From NCBI GenBank assembly GCA_963575745.1, contig CAUYUJ010014190.1, forward strand, positions 100,001 to 164,000: a stretch of DNA of 64,000 nucleotides, given 5' to 3'. The position numbers and the translations under genes are program-made. How positions within the stretch are numbered: the first letter of the stretch is position 1; every line of letters begins with the position of its first letter. The notes beneath the pieces are model-generated. The model did no database searches, was not told the origin of the DNA, and saw nothing but the letters and a program-made list of their open reading frames with translations. Origin of the DNA: Prorocentrum cordatum. Taxonomy: Eukaryota; Sar; Dinophyceae; Prorocentrales; Prorocentraceae. Of the stretch, positions 10,726-20,546 are shown piece after piece.

Positions 10726-11580
10726 CCCTCGGGAGGATCGTGGCCATGATGCTCCCCGTGATCATGGCGTCCACCTTGTCCAGCTGCTGCGGCTCGCCGT
10801 CGGCGTGGAAGTCGTCACCGTGGAACCCCGACAGGCAGTCCCACTCGCTGTGGCACGCCAAGCAAGGCACCGTCGACCGGATGTTCCAGCCGCGCTCCCG
10901 GCACGTGCCCTGCGCCAACTCATGGAAAACAGCGGTTGACTCGCTCATCCCGCGCAGCGACGTGCTCGCGCGCCAGAGCAAGTCGGTGCAGTGAAGCTCC
11001 TTCGGCTGATCGGCCCAGACTGCCTCCTTCAACTGCGCATGGAAGAACGCCGCCGAGATGTCGTGCGACGCAAGCTGCCTCGACTCTCCACGTGATGCCA
11101 GCCTCGAGATCGCCAGCTTCAGCGCCAATGTCGGAAGTGTCCCTGCGTAGAGCTATAGTGCGAAGACGCCTCCTGCAAAGTCCCGAACGACTATTCGCGA
11201 TCGCACGCAATAGTGTCCCTTCCGTGTGTGGAAGAGCTTGGTGGAGTTCACCCTCTCCCCCGCTGGCTTCTCGCTGTGCTTCTTCCAGACCATCGCCTCG
11301 AACTCCCCGATCTCGTCGAGCTCGCGCATCGCGCCCTCAAGCACCAGCCCCTTCGGGAGGACCTCGCCAGTGCACTGGTTGTGGAAGCTGCCCGCAAACA
11401 ACCTCTCGTCGAAAGTCGGGGCAGAGTCCCTCCCCTCGCAGAGCGCGCCGAGGGTCATGGCCTCCGCCTCTGGGTCGGTGTCCATGGGCGCAGCGGGGGC
11501 CGCGTCGTGAACCGGCCTCTCCCTTGCTGGCCCTGCGCCGTGGACTGAGTCACCTTCTCGCCTAGGACCGCAGGCCGTAG
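10646..11580 (-). pseudogene. Copia reverse transcriptase
   Basis: The N-terminal part (11153-11550) includes FDERLFAGSFHN and GHYCVRSRIVVRDFAGG, matching the start of RVT_2-type polymerases. After a frameshift near 11140 comes the palm: SHDISAAFFHAQL (first catalytic Asp) with VWADQPKE, and SGFHGDDFHADGE (the catalytic DD pair as HGDD instead of the classical YVDD). The catalytic residues are therefore retained while the reading frame is broken. Confidence 0.85.
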
Positions 11581-12034
11581 GCAACGCCAGTCCTGGTGGT
11601 GGGCCGACGGCCTGTGGCTGTCCTGGCTGGCTCTGGGGTCCTGGGCCCCCCCCCTGGTGACCATGGCTTCGGGGCTTCGGCGCCGCCTGCGCCGCTCGCC
11701 CGCTGCGCATGGATCAGCTGCTCAGCCTGCTTCCTGAAGAACTCTTTGAAGCGAGCCCTGCGCGCAGTCGCGCGCGCGCGCTGGGCAGCCCCAGGCAGGG
11801 CGCGCAGTCAGGACTCTCGCCGTGCTCCAGGATCAAGGCGCGAGAAATGCACCTCCGCTTCGCGCTCGCCACTGGGGTCTCCGTCTCCGGGGCCCACGGG
11901 TTCCAGGGAACGCCGATGAACGTCCCGAACTCCTCCTGGACCCAGCCCTCGCTCTCATCGCGTCACTTGAACGACCTGACGAACTCGATCCCTCGTGCTG
12001 CGCCCACGACAATCTCACCACTCGCGCCCCTCCG

Positions 12035-12700
12035 TCAGAGGAACACGCCCGAGGCCCAGCGCGGGTCGAACTTCGACTGGCCTGCGCGAATCAACCTGAA
12101 GTCCACCGTCTCGCCCGCGCCCACGAGAGGCGATGTGAACTCCCCCCGTCGCATTGTCGCCCAGGCGCTCCGACCGTCACTTTTCAAGACATGCCCGGTG
12201 ATGGCGTGCGCCGAGTGCCTGGCCAGCCACGGCAAGATCACCGACTCGCTCGTCACCTTGGCATTGTACTTGTCCTCGATAACGGCCACGCAGGTAAGAG
12301 TGAGCGACTCCACCCTACGCGCCGCACCCTGGATGCCACCATTCGCCTTGCTGTCGCGCTTCGTGGACTTCTCTCGATCGCGGCGCGATGGCGCTCGACT
12401 CGGCGCCGGCGCAGCTCTCCGAGCAACGCCTGGAAGGCTGGCCCCTGGTCTGCCCTCAGCACGACCTCGCCAGCGCCCCGCGCCTCGAGGTAGAAGAGCG
12501 CGAACTCGACTGCAACGTCATCGACCCCCTTCTTTGCCACCTGCGTCGCTCCCACGGCGCAGGGGGGCCTCGGCGCGAAGACCAGAACCGTGGCCTTCTG
12601 CAACTCCCCCTCGCGCGCAAGGAAGCAGTAATCCAACGTGAGCTTCGCGACCGTCGACTCCTTGGACAGGCTCTCTCGCGGGGGCCCCCGGTCGCCCGAC
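12035..12700 (-). pseudogene. Copia integrase core
   Basis: LDYCFLAREGELQKATVLVF supplies the first catalytic Asp region and RADQGPAFQALL the second Asp region of the rve (DDE) integrase fold. Then, in another frame, comes YNAKVTSESVILPWLARHSA, which aligns with the 'P..lW.ea...A' region, and later KFDPRWASGVFL, the usual C-terminal 'W..G.FLG' segment. An upstream RAWRTHCSTGRA segment resembles the zinc-binding region. At least one frameshift (about 12300) splits the domain. Confidence 0.8.
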
Positions 12701-12816
12701 CCGTCGAGCAGTGCGTGCGCCAGGCGCGGCGCGGGCAGCGGGTCAGCTCGCGCTCGGCCTTCTCCTCAGCGATCGACCAAGACGCACGCGCTTTGCTGAG
12801 CGCGGGCCCGGCGTCC

Positions 12817-13592
12817 TCATTCTCCACGAGGTCGTCGCTGAACCTCGCGCTTCTCCAGCTCCTCATCCTTATCCGTTGCCGCGCACAGCTCGCCGCTCCT
12901 CGAGCACCGCCGAACTGGGGCGGCGAAGATGCCGTTCTTCCGCCTCAGCTCGATGGACCTGTTCTTGCCGATGTTGCCCCTCGCGACCATCGCCAGCTCC
13001 TTCGCGCGCTTGGGCTTCCTGATGCAGCTCCCTCCGTCGTACAGCCACGCTCCGTGGCCCGCGTCGACCGCCGAGCTGGCTGCCATGATCGGCTTCCGCA
13101 CAAATTTCGCCTCGAAATTCACCGTCAGCTGGTCGCCCGAGCTCTGGTCCACCATGCTCACCTCCTTCTCGCCGTAGTGTGCGACCTCTTTGCCATCTGC
13201 CTGGTAGAGCGCCGTGCCACGGCCCTCCTCGACAGCGCCCTCTGGGGCCCACGTCGGCGGGCAGACGCTCTTCGCCGTGCGATCGTCGAAGAAGAGGTCG
13301 AAGTCGTCGCCCTCGAGCGCGCAGCAGTCGCTCATCGCGATCACCTCGTCGGTCAGGGCGAAGATGAACCCGTCAGCCTCGTCGTTGTAGTCATCGTCCG
13401 ACAGCGCCGCCCGCGCTGCCATGTCTCCCTTCTCGGCGTCAGCACGCTTCCCAGTGGCCTTGTCAACTGGCCTGCCTGCGCACCGCCCTGCTTTGTCTGG
13501 CTTGATATCCTCGTTCGCGCGGTCCGCCGCCAAGACTCTGCACTTTTGCTTCGCGTGGTTCGGCTTGGCGCAGTAGAGGCAGAGACCCTCTG
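12817..13592 (-). pseudogene. Copia zinc knuckle and aspartic protease region
   Basis: A perfect CCHC zinc knuckle, CLYCAKPNHAKQKC (13540-13581), opens this frame, which is out of register with the preceding gag. It is followed by an acidic linker and a retropepsin-like segment, FDDRTAKSVCPP. In this family the catalytic motif is normally D-S-G-A; here Ser-Gly have become Asp-Arg, so the protease is probably dead. The downstream GGSCIRKPKRAKELAMVARG is the region linking protease to integrase. Confidence 0.75.
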
Positions 13593-14564
13593 GTCCTTAC
13601 CCTTGCCGTCGTGGTCCTTGCCTTTGCCTGTCTTGCCCTTGCCCTTGCCCTTGCCTTTGCCGTTGCCGCCCCTCGTCGTGGGGCACAGCTCTCCTGTCAC
13701 GGGGTTCAGCTTCATGGCCACTGGCTCCTGCTCCTGGCTGGCCGTCGCCCTCAGGTACGAGATCGCCTCGTTCCTGGCCGCCTCGTACGTCTGCAGGCGT
13801 CCCGCCTGCAGGTTGAGATGGGTCCTCAGGTTGCCTTCCAGGAACTTGTTGCTGAGGGTCGCTAGCTCGATCGTGTCGGCCGTTGTGGTTCCTGACTGCT
13901 CCTCGTACTGCTTCAGCTTGCGCCCCCACGCGCAAATGTTCTCGACGGCGTCTGGCCCGCGCACGGGGGCCAGCAAGTGCTGCAGCATGCCCTGGAAGCG
14001 GCTTGGTAGCTTCGAGCTCGAACTCAATCCACAACTGCCTCCAAGCCTCGATGCCCTAGCCTTCGGGCACCCGCTGAACGACCGACAGCGCCCGCCCACG
14101 ACATGTGAGCGCCAGCACGTAGAAGATCTGCGCCGAGAGCCGCCTCTCGTGGGGCTCCATCGTGATGTTGCTTATGGGCTGGTCCTCGTCCGTCCTCTTG
14201 GCCGCGAAGTCCAGGGCTTCTCGGCACGATGCATCGACGGCTCCTGCATAGGCTCTGAGCGTGAACGACCACTGCTGCCACGCTAGTCCACCCTCTGGCT
14301 TGCCCTCGCCCGTGACGTCTCCCTGAGAACGGCGGCGGCTTGCCGAGGGCCCGTGTGTCCACCAACGCGTCGGCATTCTGGGCCGTCGTCGTCGGTGCTG
14401 CTGGTGGATCTGCTGGGACCGCTGTGGCTTGGGCTGAGTCGGTAAATCACCGCTCTAGCTTCGGCCGGGTGGCACTGCAGCGCCGCCTGCTGACGTTGCC
14501 TCTCATCTATCTGCTGCTCCGCCGCGGCCAGCCTGGACTCCATGGCCCTGAGGGCCTCGTCCAT
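13592..14564 (-). pseudogene. Copia gag (capsid) remnant
   Basis: It starts at an ATG at 14564 with a coiled-coil-like segment (ALRAMESRLAAAEQQIDERQ). Then come VDTRALGKPPPFSG and GGLAWQQWSFTLRAYAGAVD, the typical N-terminal gag 'W..W.f...aYl' region, then QIFYVLALTCRGRAL and RFQGMLQHLLAPVRG (UBN2-type capsid). The tail is a Lys/Gly-rich GKGKGKGKTGKGKD string before the zinc knuckle. I count about three frameshifts (near 14380, 14325 and 14005) plus a TAG at 14056-14058. Confidence 0.8.
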
Positions 14565-14613
14565 GGCTGGGGAACCACGCTCCGCACTACCATGCTATGG
14601 TTCCTGGCGCGGC

Positions 14614-14796
14614 TGTTTTGACAAACCAGTGGCTGCGGACAACCTGCTTCGCAATCTCTCGCATGATGCTGGGATGTGTGCGCGCCTCCTCAGCGCGGCA
14701 CCCCGAGGGCGCAAACTGTCGTCAGCAACTTGCTTCACGAAAAGCAAGAGGGCCCCAGGGCATCGCCGGGCGATCAATCCGATCCGCTCTGGAGCC
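14614..14796 (-). repeat. 5' LTR of the copia element
   Basis: Partner of 9119-9290. On the minus strand it lies just upstream of the gag start, leaving a leader of about 50 bases. A minus-strand TGGTAGTGCGGAGC in this leader could be a tRNA primer-binding site, but I cannot match it to a tRNA. Confidence 0.8.
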
Positions 14797-15134
14797 GCAC
14801 AAACAAAACAGAACGTCCAGAAGCGTCCAGAAGCGCCACGAAAACAAAAAACAGATCCGCCTGGGATGTTTGCAGGAAAAACAGACGTCCAGAAGCGCAG
14901 GACATCCCGCAAGGCCCCTGGGGCCTCCCAGCGGCCCTCCATAGGTGCACGGCCTGATCTCCGAGGGCTCCCGCAGGGTCGGCGCGGGCCTCGGCAAGAG
15001 AAAGCTGCCAGGCCCAGCGTGGAGCGCGCAGCAGACCCGCACGCCCGCACGGCAGGGGATGTCGACCCCGTGTGTTCCCTGCGCGAAGGTCGCGCTGTCG
15101 GCTGGCGCCCCTGGGGTCCTGGAGACCGAACCGC
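14797..15134. other. No recognisable gene
   Basis: Begins with a short repeated GTCCAGAAGCG motif (three copies in about 80 bp, 14815-14900). The rest is unassigned. Confidence 0.6.
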
Positions 15135-15281
15135 TCAAAGAGGCCCAAGGACACAAATGAATAGACACAAACCCCAGGATATCCCATGTTTTCTGGGTTT
15201 TCGTGTTCCCCCCACTTCCCATGTGTTCCCATCTTGTCTTGGGGATCGACGATTATTTGTGTTTGTGTGTGCTTTTCCCTC
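15135..15281. mobile_element. Family D element, copy 3
   Basis: Diverged copy: starts TCAAAGAGGCCCAAGGACACA-like sequence and ends TTTTCCCTCCT. It retains CCCCCCACTTCCCATG and GGGGATCGACGATTATTTGTG. No clear target duplication. Confidence 0.7.
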
Positions 15282-15418
15282 CTGAATGTTTTCCCTGCGC
15301 GGATGCCACGCTGTCGGCGGTCGTCCCGGCGGTCCCGGGGCACGAGCCATGGCGGGCCCGCAGTAGGCGTTCCAGCTGGAGCGCCCGCGCCCGCGTCGAC
15401 GCTGCGTCGACGCAATGT

Positions 15419-15594
15419 TCGAGTAAGGAATCAACTTCAGAGATAATTAACCCCAAGATTGATTGTCCCGTCGAATCTACGAAGAGTGCGTGGAAAGTTC
15501 CGTTGATCTGCGGAGCATTCGACGTGCTGTCGTGGAGTCTACGGAGAAACAATTGTTCGGGGTAAAACAAATCTGTAGTCGATCCCCTACTTGA
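15419..15594. mobile_element. Family A MITE with 5-bp duplication
   Basis: A 176-bp element with inverted ends related to TCGAGTAGGGGATCGACTAC, flanked by AATGT at 15414-15418 and 15595-15599. The ends continue inward through a TTACCCCAAxATTG-type block on each side. Non-coding. Confidence 0.75.
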
Positions 15595-16799
15595 AATGTT
15601 CGGTCAGGATCGAGCCCCCGACCGCTCCCCTGGGCACCAACCTGGCTCGTCCTTCGAGCTGCTCCCAGCCGCTCATGGGCGAAAAAAACATGTGCGTGCC
15701 CGCGGCCTCGCATGCCCTGGGCCTCGACCCCGCGGACACGGAGCGTGTTGCTCGCGGGTACCCCGCGCGGAACGCATCCGTGCGACCGCGTACCCGCTGG
15801 ATCGCGCCTCGGAGTGCCACACTGCGAGGGCGCGGACAATTGTGGACGTTTGCGTCGCTCGTGAGCCGTGGCCACGAGGCGCACCACCCCCAAACGCCCC
15901 AAGAAGGAGAACCGGAGCTTCGTCCTGAGGCTCACGCTGCGTCTCCAGAAGACCGTCTGTCCTTCTTTCTTTCGATACAGCGCAAGGCGTTCACACCTAC
16001 ACGTCCCACAGTCTCAAGTTGCCTTACATAAACCAGAGTACTGCTGCAAACCCAATTCTGAAGACAGCGCTTCGGCCACAAAATTGCAACTGCACCACGC
16101 CAAACGCCACTCCCACTCTGTACACAATACGATGGAAAAAAATTGGGAAATATGCCAAGAGAGCGATGCCGGCCGATCTGTGGCCGAGCCTCGCCCGGCT
16201 CCGTCCACGCCGAAGACCGTCTCTGCCTCATCGCGCTGCTGTTCCGCGTCGGCACCGCGCCGAGTCCGAGCAGAGCCCGCGGCGGACACAACATGGGGCA
16301 CGAAAACCACAGGGACGGCACGATCCCTCGGGGACGCGAGCCCCAGACACCCGACGAGGTGAGTACTTCAGTCTGCGGGCCCTAGGAGGACCCGACCCTT
16401 GCCCAAGGCAAGTTCTCGTCCCATATCCGTGCTCGGGGTTTCCCCAGGGCCCGAAGACAACCCGTTCGAGTCCCGATCGGGGAAAGACGCAGTGACGAAC
16501 CCAAACAGCAACAGAACGCCTGTGGGCCTGGGACATCTGGTTCCCTGTCTCGCAGGCCACTTTGCCATCCTGAGGAGCTCTGTTGGACGGCCCCTGGGGC
16601 TGGGAAACGGCCTAACCTATGTGCGGGGGGAACTACATCCAGACTTTCTGCGGCGGCACGGGATGTCTGGGCACCAGCATAGGAACCGAACCAGCACGAC
16701 ACTTCCTTCTTATCCCCTTGTTTGTTCATCCTTCCTCTTCCCTTCTTGCTGCCTGGCTCTTCCCGTTTCTTCCGATCCGCACCAACCTTCCCCGCTCCT
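15595..16799. other. No recognisable gene
   Basis: Mixed-composition sequence with frames up to about 160 codons on both strands. None shows a motif I recognise. Confidence 0.6.
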
Positions 16800-16929
16800 G
16801 CCATCGCTCAGTCAACCTTTTCTGGTGCATCGTTTGGTGTCGTGCGCATGTTTTGTTCCCTCGAGATGACCCATATTTTGTTCTTCCGCTGGCCTCGCCG
16901 AGAAAAAACGCACACGTCCGAGCGATGCC
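16800..16929. mobile_element. Family C element, copy 2
   Basis: Left end GCCATCGCTCAG and right end CACACGTCCGAGCGATGCC are inverted. The interior CCTCGCCGAGAAAAAACGC block matches copies 1 and 3. Confidence 0.7.
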
Positions 16930-17108
16930 AAGCGCCCTATGCACGCCGCGTGCCCGCATGCGTGTCTATCAGGGCGGAGCTCGTGGCTACACCAGGCGCG
17001 GCCGCACCCCGAGGCGCGGCGGGCGGGGGGCCGCGGGGGGGGGCTCCCGTCGCGAGCCAGCACCGTCAGGACCCACTGCCTGGGCAGCTCAGGAAAGTGT
17101 CCCCAGCT

Positions 17109-17245
17109 GACGGGCCTGTTTTCAACCACCACCACCAGAAGTTGGAGGGGGGAAGGGGTCCTCCTCCTCCTCCTCCTCCTCCTCCTCCTCCTCCTCCTCC
17201 TTCCCCCAGAAACTTATGGTGGTGGTGGTGGAAAACAGGCCCTCA
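17109..17245. repeat. Foldback with (CCT)n loop
   Basis: Two arms of about 32 bp, GGGCCTGTTTTCAACCACCA onward and its inverse ending GGTGGAAAACAGGCCC, pair with two or three mismatches. They enclose a GGGGGAAGGGG run and about 46 bp of pure CCT. It is a MITE-like foldback whose interior has become a microsatellite. Confidence 0.75.
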
Positions 17246-18141
17246 CTTCAGTGGCAACTCATGGGAGCATCCCGTGCCGTCTTGATTCCTCTTGCGAACC
17301 GACGCTGACCGAAGCTAAGCGACGCTAATCGACGCCTTCTCATCATCACCAGACACTGGCGCACGCTGATGCACTCTCAAGGGCGGCATTGCGAGGACAT
17401 ACAAAGCTCCCTTGCTTTGCTACCGAACACCCTCGAGGCTGCCGTGCTCCTGGCGGCGGCGCGCCGAGAGGGGGGGGGAAGTGAGACGGCGCAGGCCTTC
17501 TCAGATGGCAGCGCAGCGGGGCTTATCAGAAGCCCACCGGCCCTGCAGGTGTCTCGCCGTGCTTTGGGACTCTGGAGCCCCGCACGGGCCCTCGGAGCGC
17601 CAGAACACGACGCGTGGGGAAGAACCTGTCCTTGGGAGGAGTCTCCTCCGTGGCGAGAGATCGCCGTGCTCGCAGGGGAGATGCCTCCGCCATGGGGAGA
17701 CAACTCCCCCACGGGGTCACCGTTTGAGACGTCCGTGACCCCATGATCGGTGACCCCCAGATCGACGTACCGTGCGGGCGCGGCCGCAAGAAACCCTCGC
17801 GAGAAACCCAACCCTGAAAACTCGCGTGCGGGGTGCACCCGAGGGGAAGCCCGGAGCACCCTGAACGCATCAGCTCCTTCAGCGGCCGCAGGAAGCCGCC
17901 GCGCAGCGCGCGGAGCGAAAGAACCCACGAGACCCTGACGAAGAGCATCCGGTCTCTTGAGGCTCGCCCCCACTGTACGAGGCGTTTCAAGGCGTCGCCC
18001 TCGGCGCAGCCTCGCCCGTGCCGCAAGGCCGCGGAGGGCCCGGGAAGGCCCGGCGGAGGGGGCACGGCGGTAGATCTCCCGTGGGATGCGGGCACGAGGC
18101 CAGCGGAAGGCGCGGGGAAAGTCAAAAGCGAACGCCTTCTT
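17246..18141. other. No recognisable gene
   Basis: GC-rich sequence. Open frames lack recognisable domains. Confidence 0.6.
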
Positions 18142-18168
18142 TGAAGGGGCCCCAGGACACATAAATAC

Positions 18169-18208
18169 TAGAACCACGCGCGCGCTTCGCGCGCGCTTAG
18201 GTTCTGTC
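18169..18208. repeat. GC hairpin
   Basis: AGAACC and GGTTCT flank two alternating GCGCGCGC arms separated by TTC, giving a short near-perfect stem-loop at the left edge of the tandem array. Confidence 0.8.
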
Positions 18209-18262
18209 GAGTCACAGACCCAGGAACCGTTGTGAGAAGAAATTGGTGACGCGAAGCGTCGT

Positions 18263-19740
18263 GGGGGCGTCCTTGGACGTCTGGGGTCTCCTGGGGCCTC
18301 TTGAGGGGCCTCCTGGGGGCCTCCTGGCGGCCTCTTGGGGCGGAAGGCTCGAGCTTGCGGTTCGTGGTCCCCCTCTGGGCCCCCTCTTGGGCCCGTCTTG
18401 GGGCCCTCTTGGGCCATCTTGGGCGCCTCTTGGGCCGTCTTGGGGCCCTCTTGGGCTGTCCTTGGGCCTCCTTTGGGCCTCTTGGGGGTCTCCTGGGGCC
18501 TCTTGAGGGGCCTCCTGATGGCCTCCTGGCGGCCTCTTGGGGCGGAAGGCTCGAGCTTGCGGTTCGTGGTCCCCCTCTGGGCCCCCTCTTGGGCCCGTCT
18601 TGGGGCCCTCTTGGGCCATCTTGGGCGCCTCTTGGGCCGTCTTGGGGCCCTCTTGGGCTGTCCTGGGGCCCTCTTGGAAGCTTCTTGGGCCGTCTTGGGG
18701 CGGTCTTGGGCGCCTCTTGGGCCGTCCTGTAACGTCGGAAAACCCAAAAGACAACTTTGTTGAAAATGTACGTTTTACGAAGGGAATGGGCCAATTTTGC
18801 GTCTAGGGGCCCTCTTGGGACGCATGTTGGAGGCTTCTTGGGGCCTCTTGGGGGCGTCCTTGGACGTCTGGGGTCTCCTGGGGCCTCTTGAGGGGCCTCC
18901 TGGGGGCCTCCTGGCGGCCTCTTGGGGCGGAAGGCTCGAGCTTGCGGTTCGTGGTCCCCCTCTGGGCCCCCTCTTGGGCCCGTCTTGGGGCCCTCTTGGG
19001 CCATCTTGGGCGCCTCTTGGGCCGTCTTGGGGCCCTCTTGGGCTGTCCTGGGGCCCTCTGGGAAGCTTCTTGGGCCGTCTTGGGGCGGTCTTGGGCGCCT
19101 CTTGGGCCGTCCTGTAACGTCGGAAAGCCCAAAAGGCGACTTTGTTAAAAATGTACGTTTTACGAAGGGAATGGGCCAATTCTTGCGTCTAGGGGCCCTC
19201 TTGGGACACATGTTGGAGGCTTCTTGGAGCCTCTTGGGGGCGTCCTTGGACGTCTGGGGTCTCCCGGGGCCTCTTGAGGGGCCTCCTGGGGGCCTCCTGG
19301 CGGCCTCTTGGGGCGGAAGGCTCGAGCTTGCGGTTCGTGGTCCCCCTCTGGGCCCCCTCTTGGGCCCGTCTTGGGGCCCTCTTGGGCCATCTTGGGCGCC
19401 TCTTGGGCCGTCTTGGGGCCCTCTTGGGCTGTCCTGGGGCCCTCTTGGAAGCTTCTTGGGCCGTCTTGGGGCGGTCTTGGGCGCCTCTTGGGCCGTCCTG
19501 TAACGTCGGAAAGCCCAAAAGACAACTTTGTTGAAAATGTACGTTTTACGAAGGGAATGGGCCAATTTTTGCGTCTAGGGGCCCTCTTGGGACGCATGTT
19601 GGAGGCTTCTTGGGGCCTCTTGGGGGCGTCCTTGGACGTCTGGAGGCCATCTTCAGCATCTCGGAGCCCTCTTGGAGGCCTCTTGGAAGTTTCTTGGGCC
19701 GTCTTGGGCGCTTCTTGGGCCGTCTTGTCTGACTGGGGAG
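18263..19740. repeat. 386-bp tandem array
   Basis: The anchor GGGGCGTCCTTGGACGTCTG recurs at about 18263, 18851, 19237 and 19623. Spacing is 386 bp, except the first unit, which contains an extra internal duplication of about 202 bp. Each unit is mostly CTTGGG/CCTCTTGGGGCC micro-repeats plus a conserved AT-rich spacer around GTACGTTTTACGAAGGGAAT. Minus-strand frames of up to 465 codons run through it. Because 386 is not a multiple of three, each repeat changes frame and all frames stay open, so these are not genes. Confidence 0.9.
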
Positions 19741-19987
19741 GCCTCCGGCAAGCCCCGACGAGCCTCCGGGCCCCCCGGGGTGCACATTTGTGGTCGAGGT
19801 CCCGGCCCCGGGCCCCCGGACCCGGTGCGCCGATATATGTATACATACACACGAATAAAAAGATTCCCCATATGTTCCATCTGTTCTGGGTTCCTGTCTT
19901 CCCCCCCACTTCCCATAGTTTCCCATATTCCTGGGGAATCGACGATTAATTGTGTCTGTGTGTGTTTTTTTTCCCCCTCCTGATCCT

Positions 19988-20190
19988 TGTTCGGCGTTTC
20001 GACATTGAGCAGAAGGGAGGGAAGGGGGCGAGGGCTGGCTTCGGACCTGTGCTTATTGCAACAGTGCGTCCTATAGGGGAGACTCCACCTGCTCGGAACA
20101 AAGGCCAAAAACAGCCAAGAGCTACTCCATGGGGGCGTGTGCGAGGGCCCGCGCCGGTCGGCAAAACAGTAAGTAAACGATCACAAGATC
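19988..20190. repeat. Family E interspersed repeat, copy 1
   Basis: About 200 bp sharing TTCGGCGTTTCGACA, a GGAGGGAGGG purine run, CAGTGCGTCC, GGAGAC, CCAAAAACA, CTCCATGGGGG and GAGGGCCCGCGCCGxTCGGC with 32208-32420. A truncated extra copy of its 3' half follows at 20229-20320. Confidence 0.75.
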
Positions 20191-20344
20191 GACGTATGAG
20201 GCGTGTCAAGGCGTCGCCTGCGGCGCAGCCAAGATCTACTCCATAGAGAGGGGCGGAGGGGGGGTGCGAGGGCCCGCGCCGATCGGCAAAACAACGAATG
20301 AGAAAACGATCACAAGCGAGACGTCAACGTGTTTGGATCCAGGG

Positions 20345-20538
20345 TTAAGTCGGGCCTGTCCAACTACAGGGGGATTTTCGACTAAAAATAAAACATGCCC
20401 CCAAACATAGCCAAAAAAATAATCCAAACATAATCCGGGTACTATTTTTTGAATATGTTTCACCTTCTTGGTGTTTTGTTGGGGGTATGTTTTAGTTTTC
20501 GTCGAAAATCCCCCTGTAGGGGGACAGGCCCGGCAGAA
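20345..20538. mobile_element. Family B hAT-like MITE with 8-bp duplication
   Basis: A 194-bp element starting TTAAGTCGGGCCTGTCC and ending GGACAGGCCCGGCAGAA. It is flanked by a perfect ATCCAGGG at 20337-20344 and 20539-20546. The inverted ends continue through ACTACAGGGGGATTTTCGAC (left) and the inverse around 20498-20522. Interior AT-rich and non-coding. This is the best-defined copy and sets the family boundaries. Confidence 0.88.
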
Positions 20539-20546
20539 ATCCAGGG

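Larger units (their letters stand above)
9119..14796 (-). mobile_element. Ty1/copia-type LTR retrotransposon (decayed)
   Basis: About 5.7 kb on the minus strand with domains in copia order: gag with a CCHC knuckle, protease, integrase, reverse transcriptase, RNase H. Direct repeats lie at both ends (9131-9290 and 14637-14796, 11 differences in 160 bp by eye). Multiple frameshifts and at least one stop show it is inactive. The sequence resembles copia elements common in dinoflagellates, in which the RT motif is HGDD rather than YVDD; that comparison is from memory. No target-site duplication was identified. Confidence 0.9.
18142..19981. mobile_element. Family D element interrupted by a tandem array
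   Basis: The left terminus TGAAGGGGCCCCAGGACACA lies at 18142-18161. The matching right half (CCCCCCACTTCCCATAG, AATCGACGATTAATTGTGTC, then ...CCCCCTCCT) ends at 19981. The 1.67 kb between is not family D sequence but the hairpin and 386-bp array described below. The array appears to have been inserted in, or grown within, a family D copy. Confidence 0.6.

Noticed and set aside
14564-14622. tRNA primer-binding site next to the copia 5' LTR
   Set aside because: A minus-strand TGGTAGTGCGGAGC is suggestive, but I cannot match it to any tRNA 3' end, so it is mentioned only in the LTR entry.
18168-19565. 465-codon minus-strand frame (Pro/Lys/Arg-rich) and its overlapping partners
   Set aside because: It lies wholly in the 386-bp array. 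The period is not a multiple of three, all frames are open, and the same sequence is translated in different frames in successive units.
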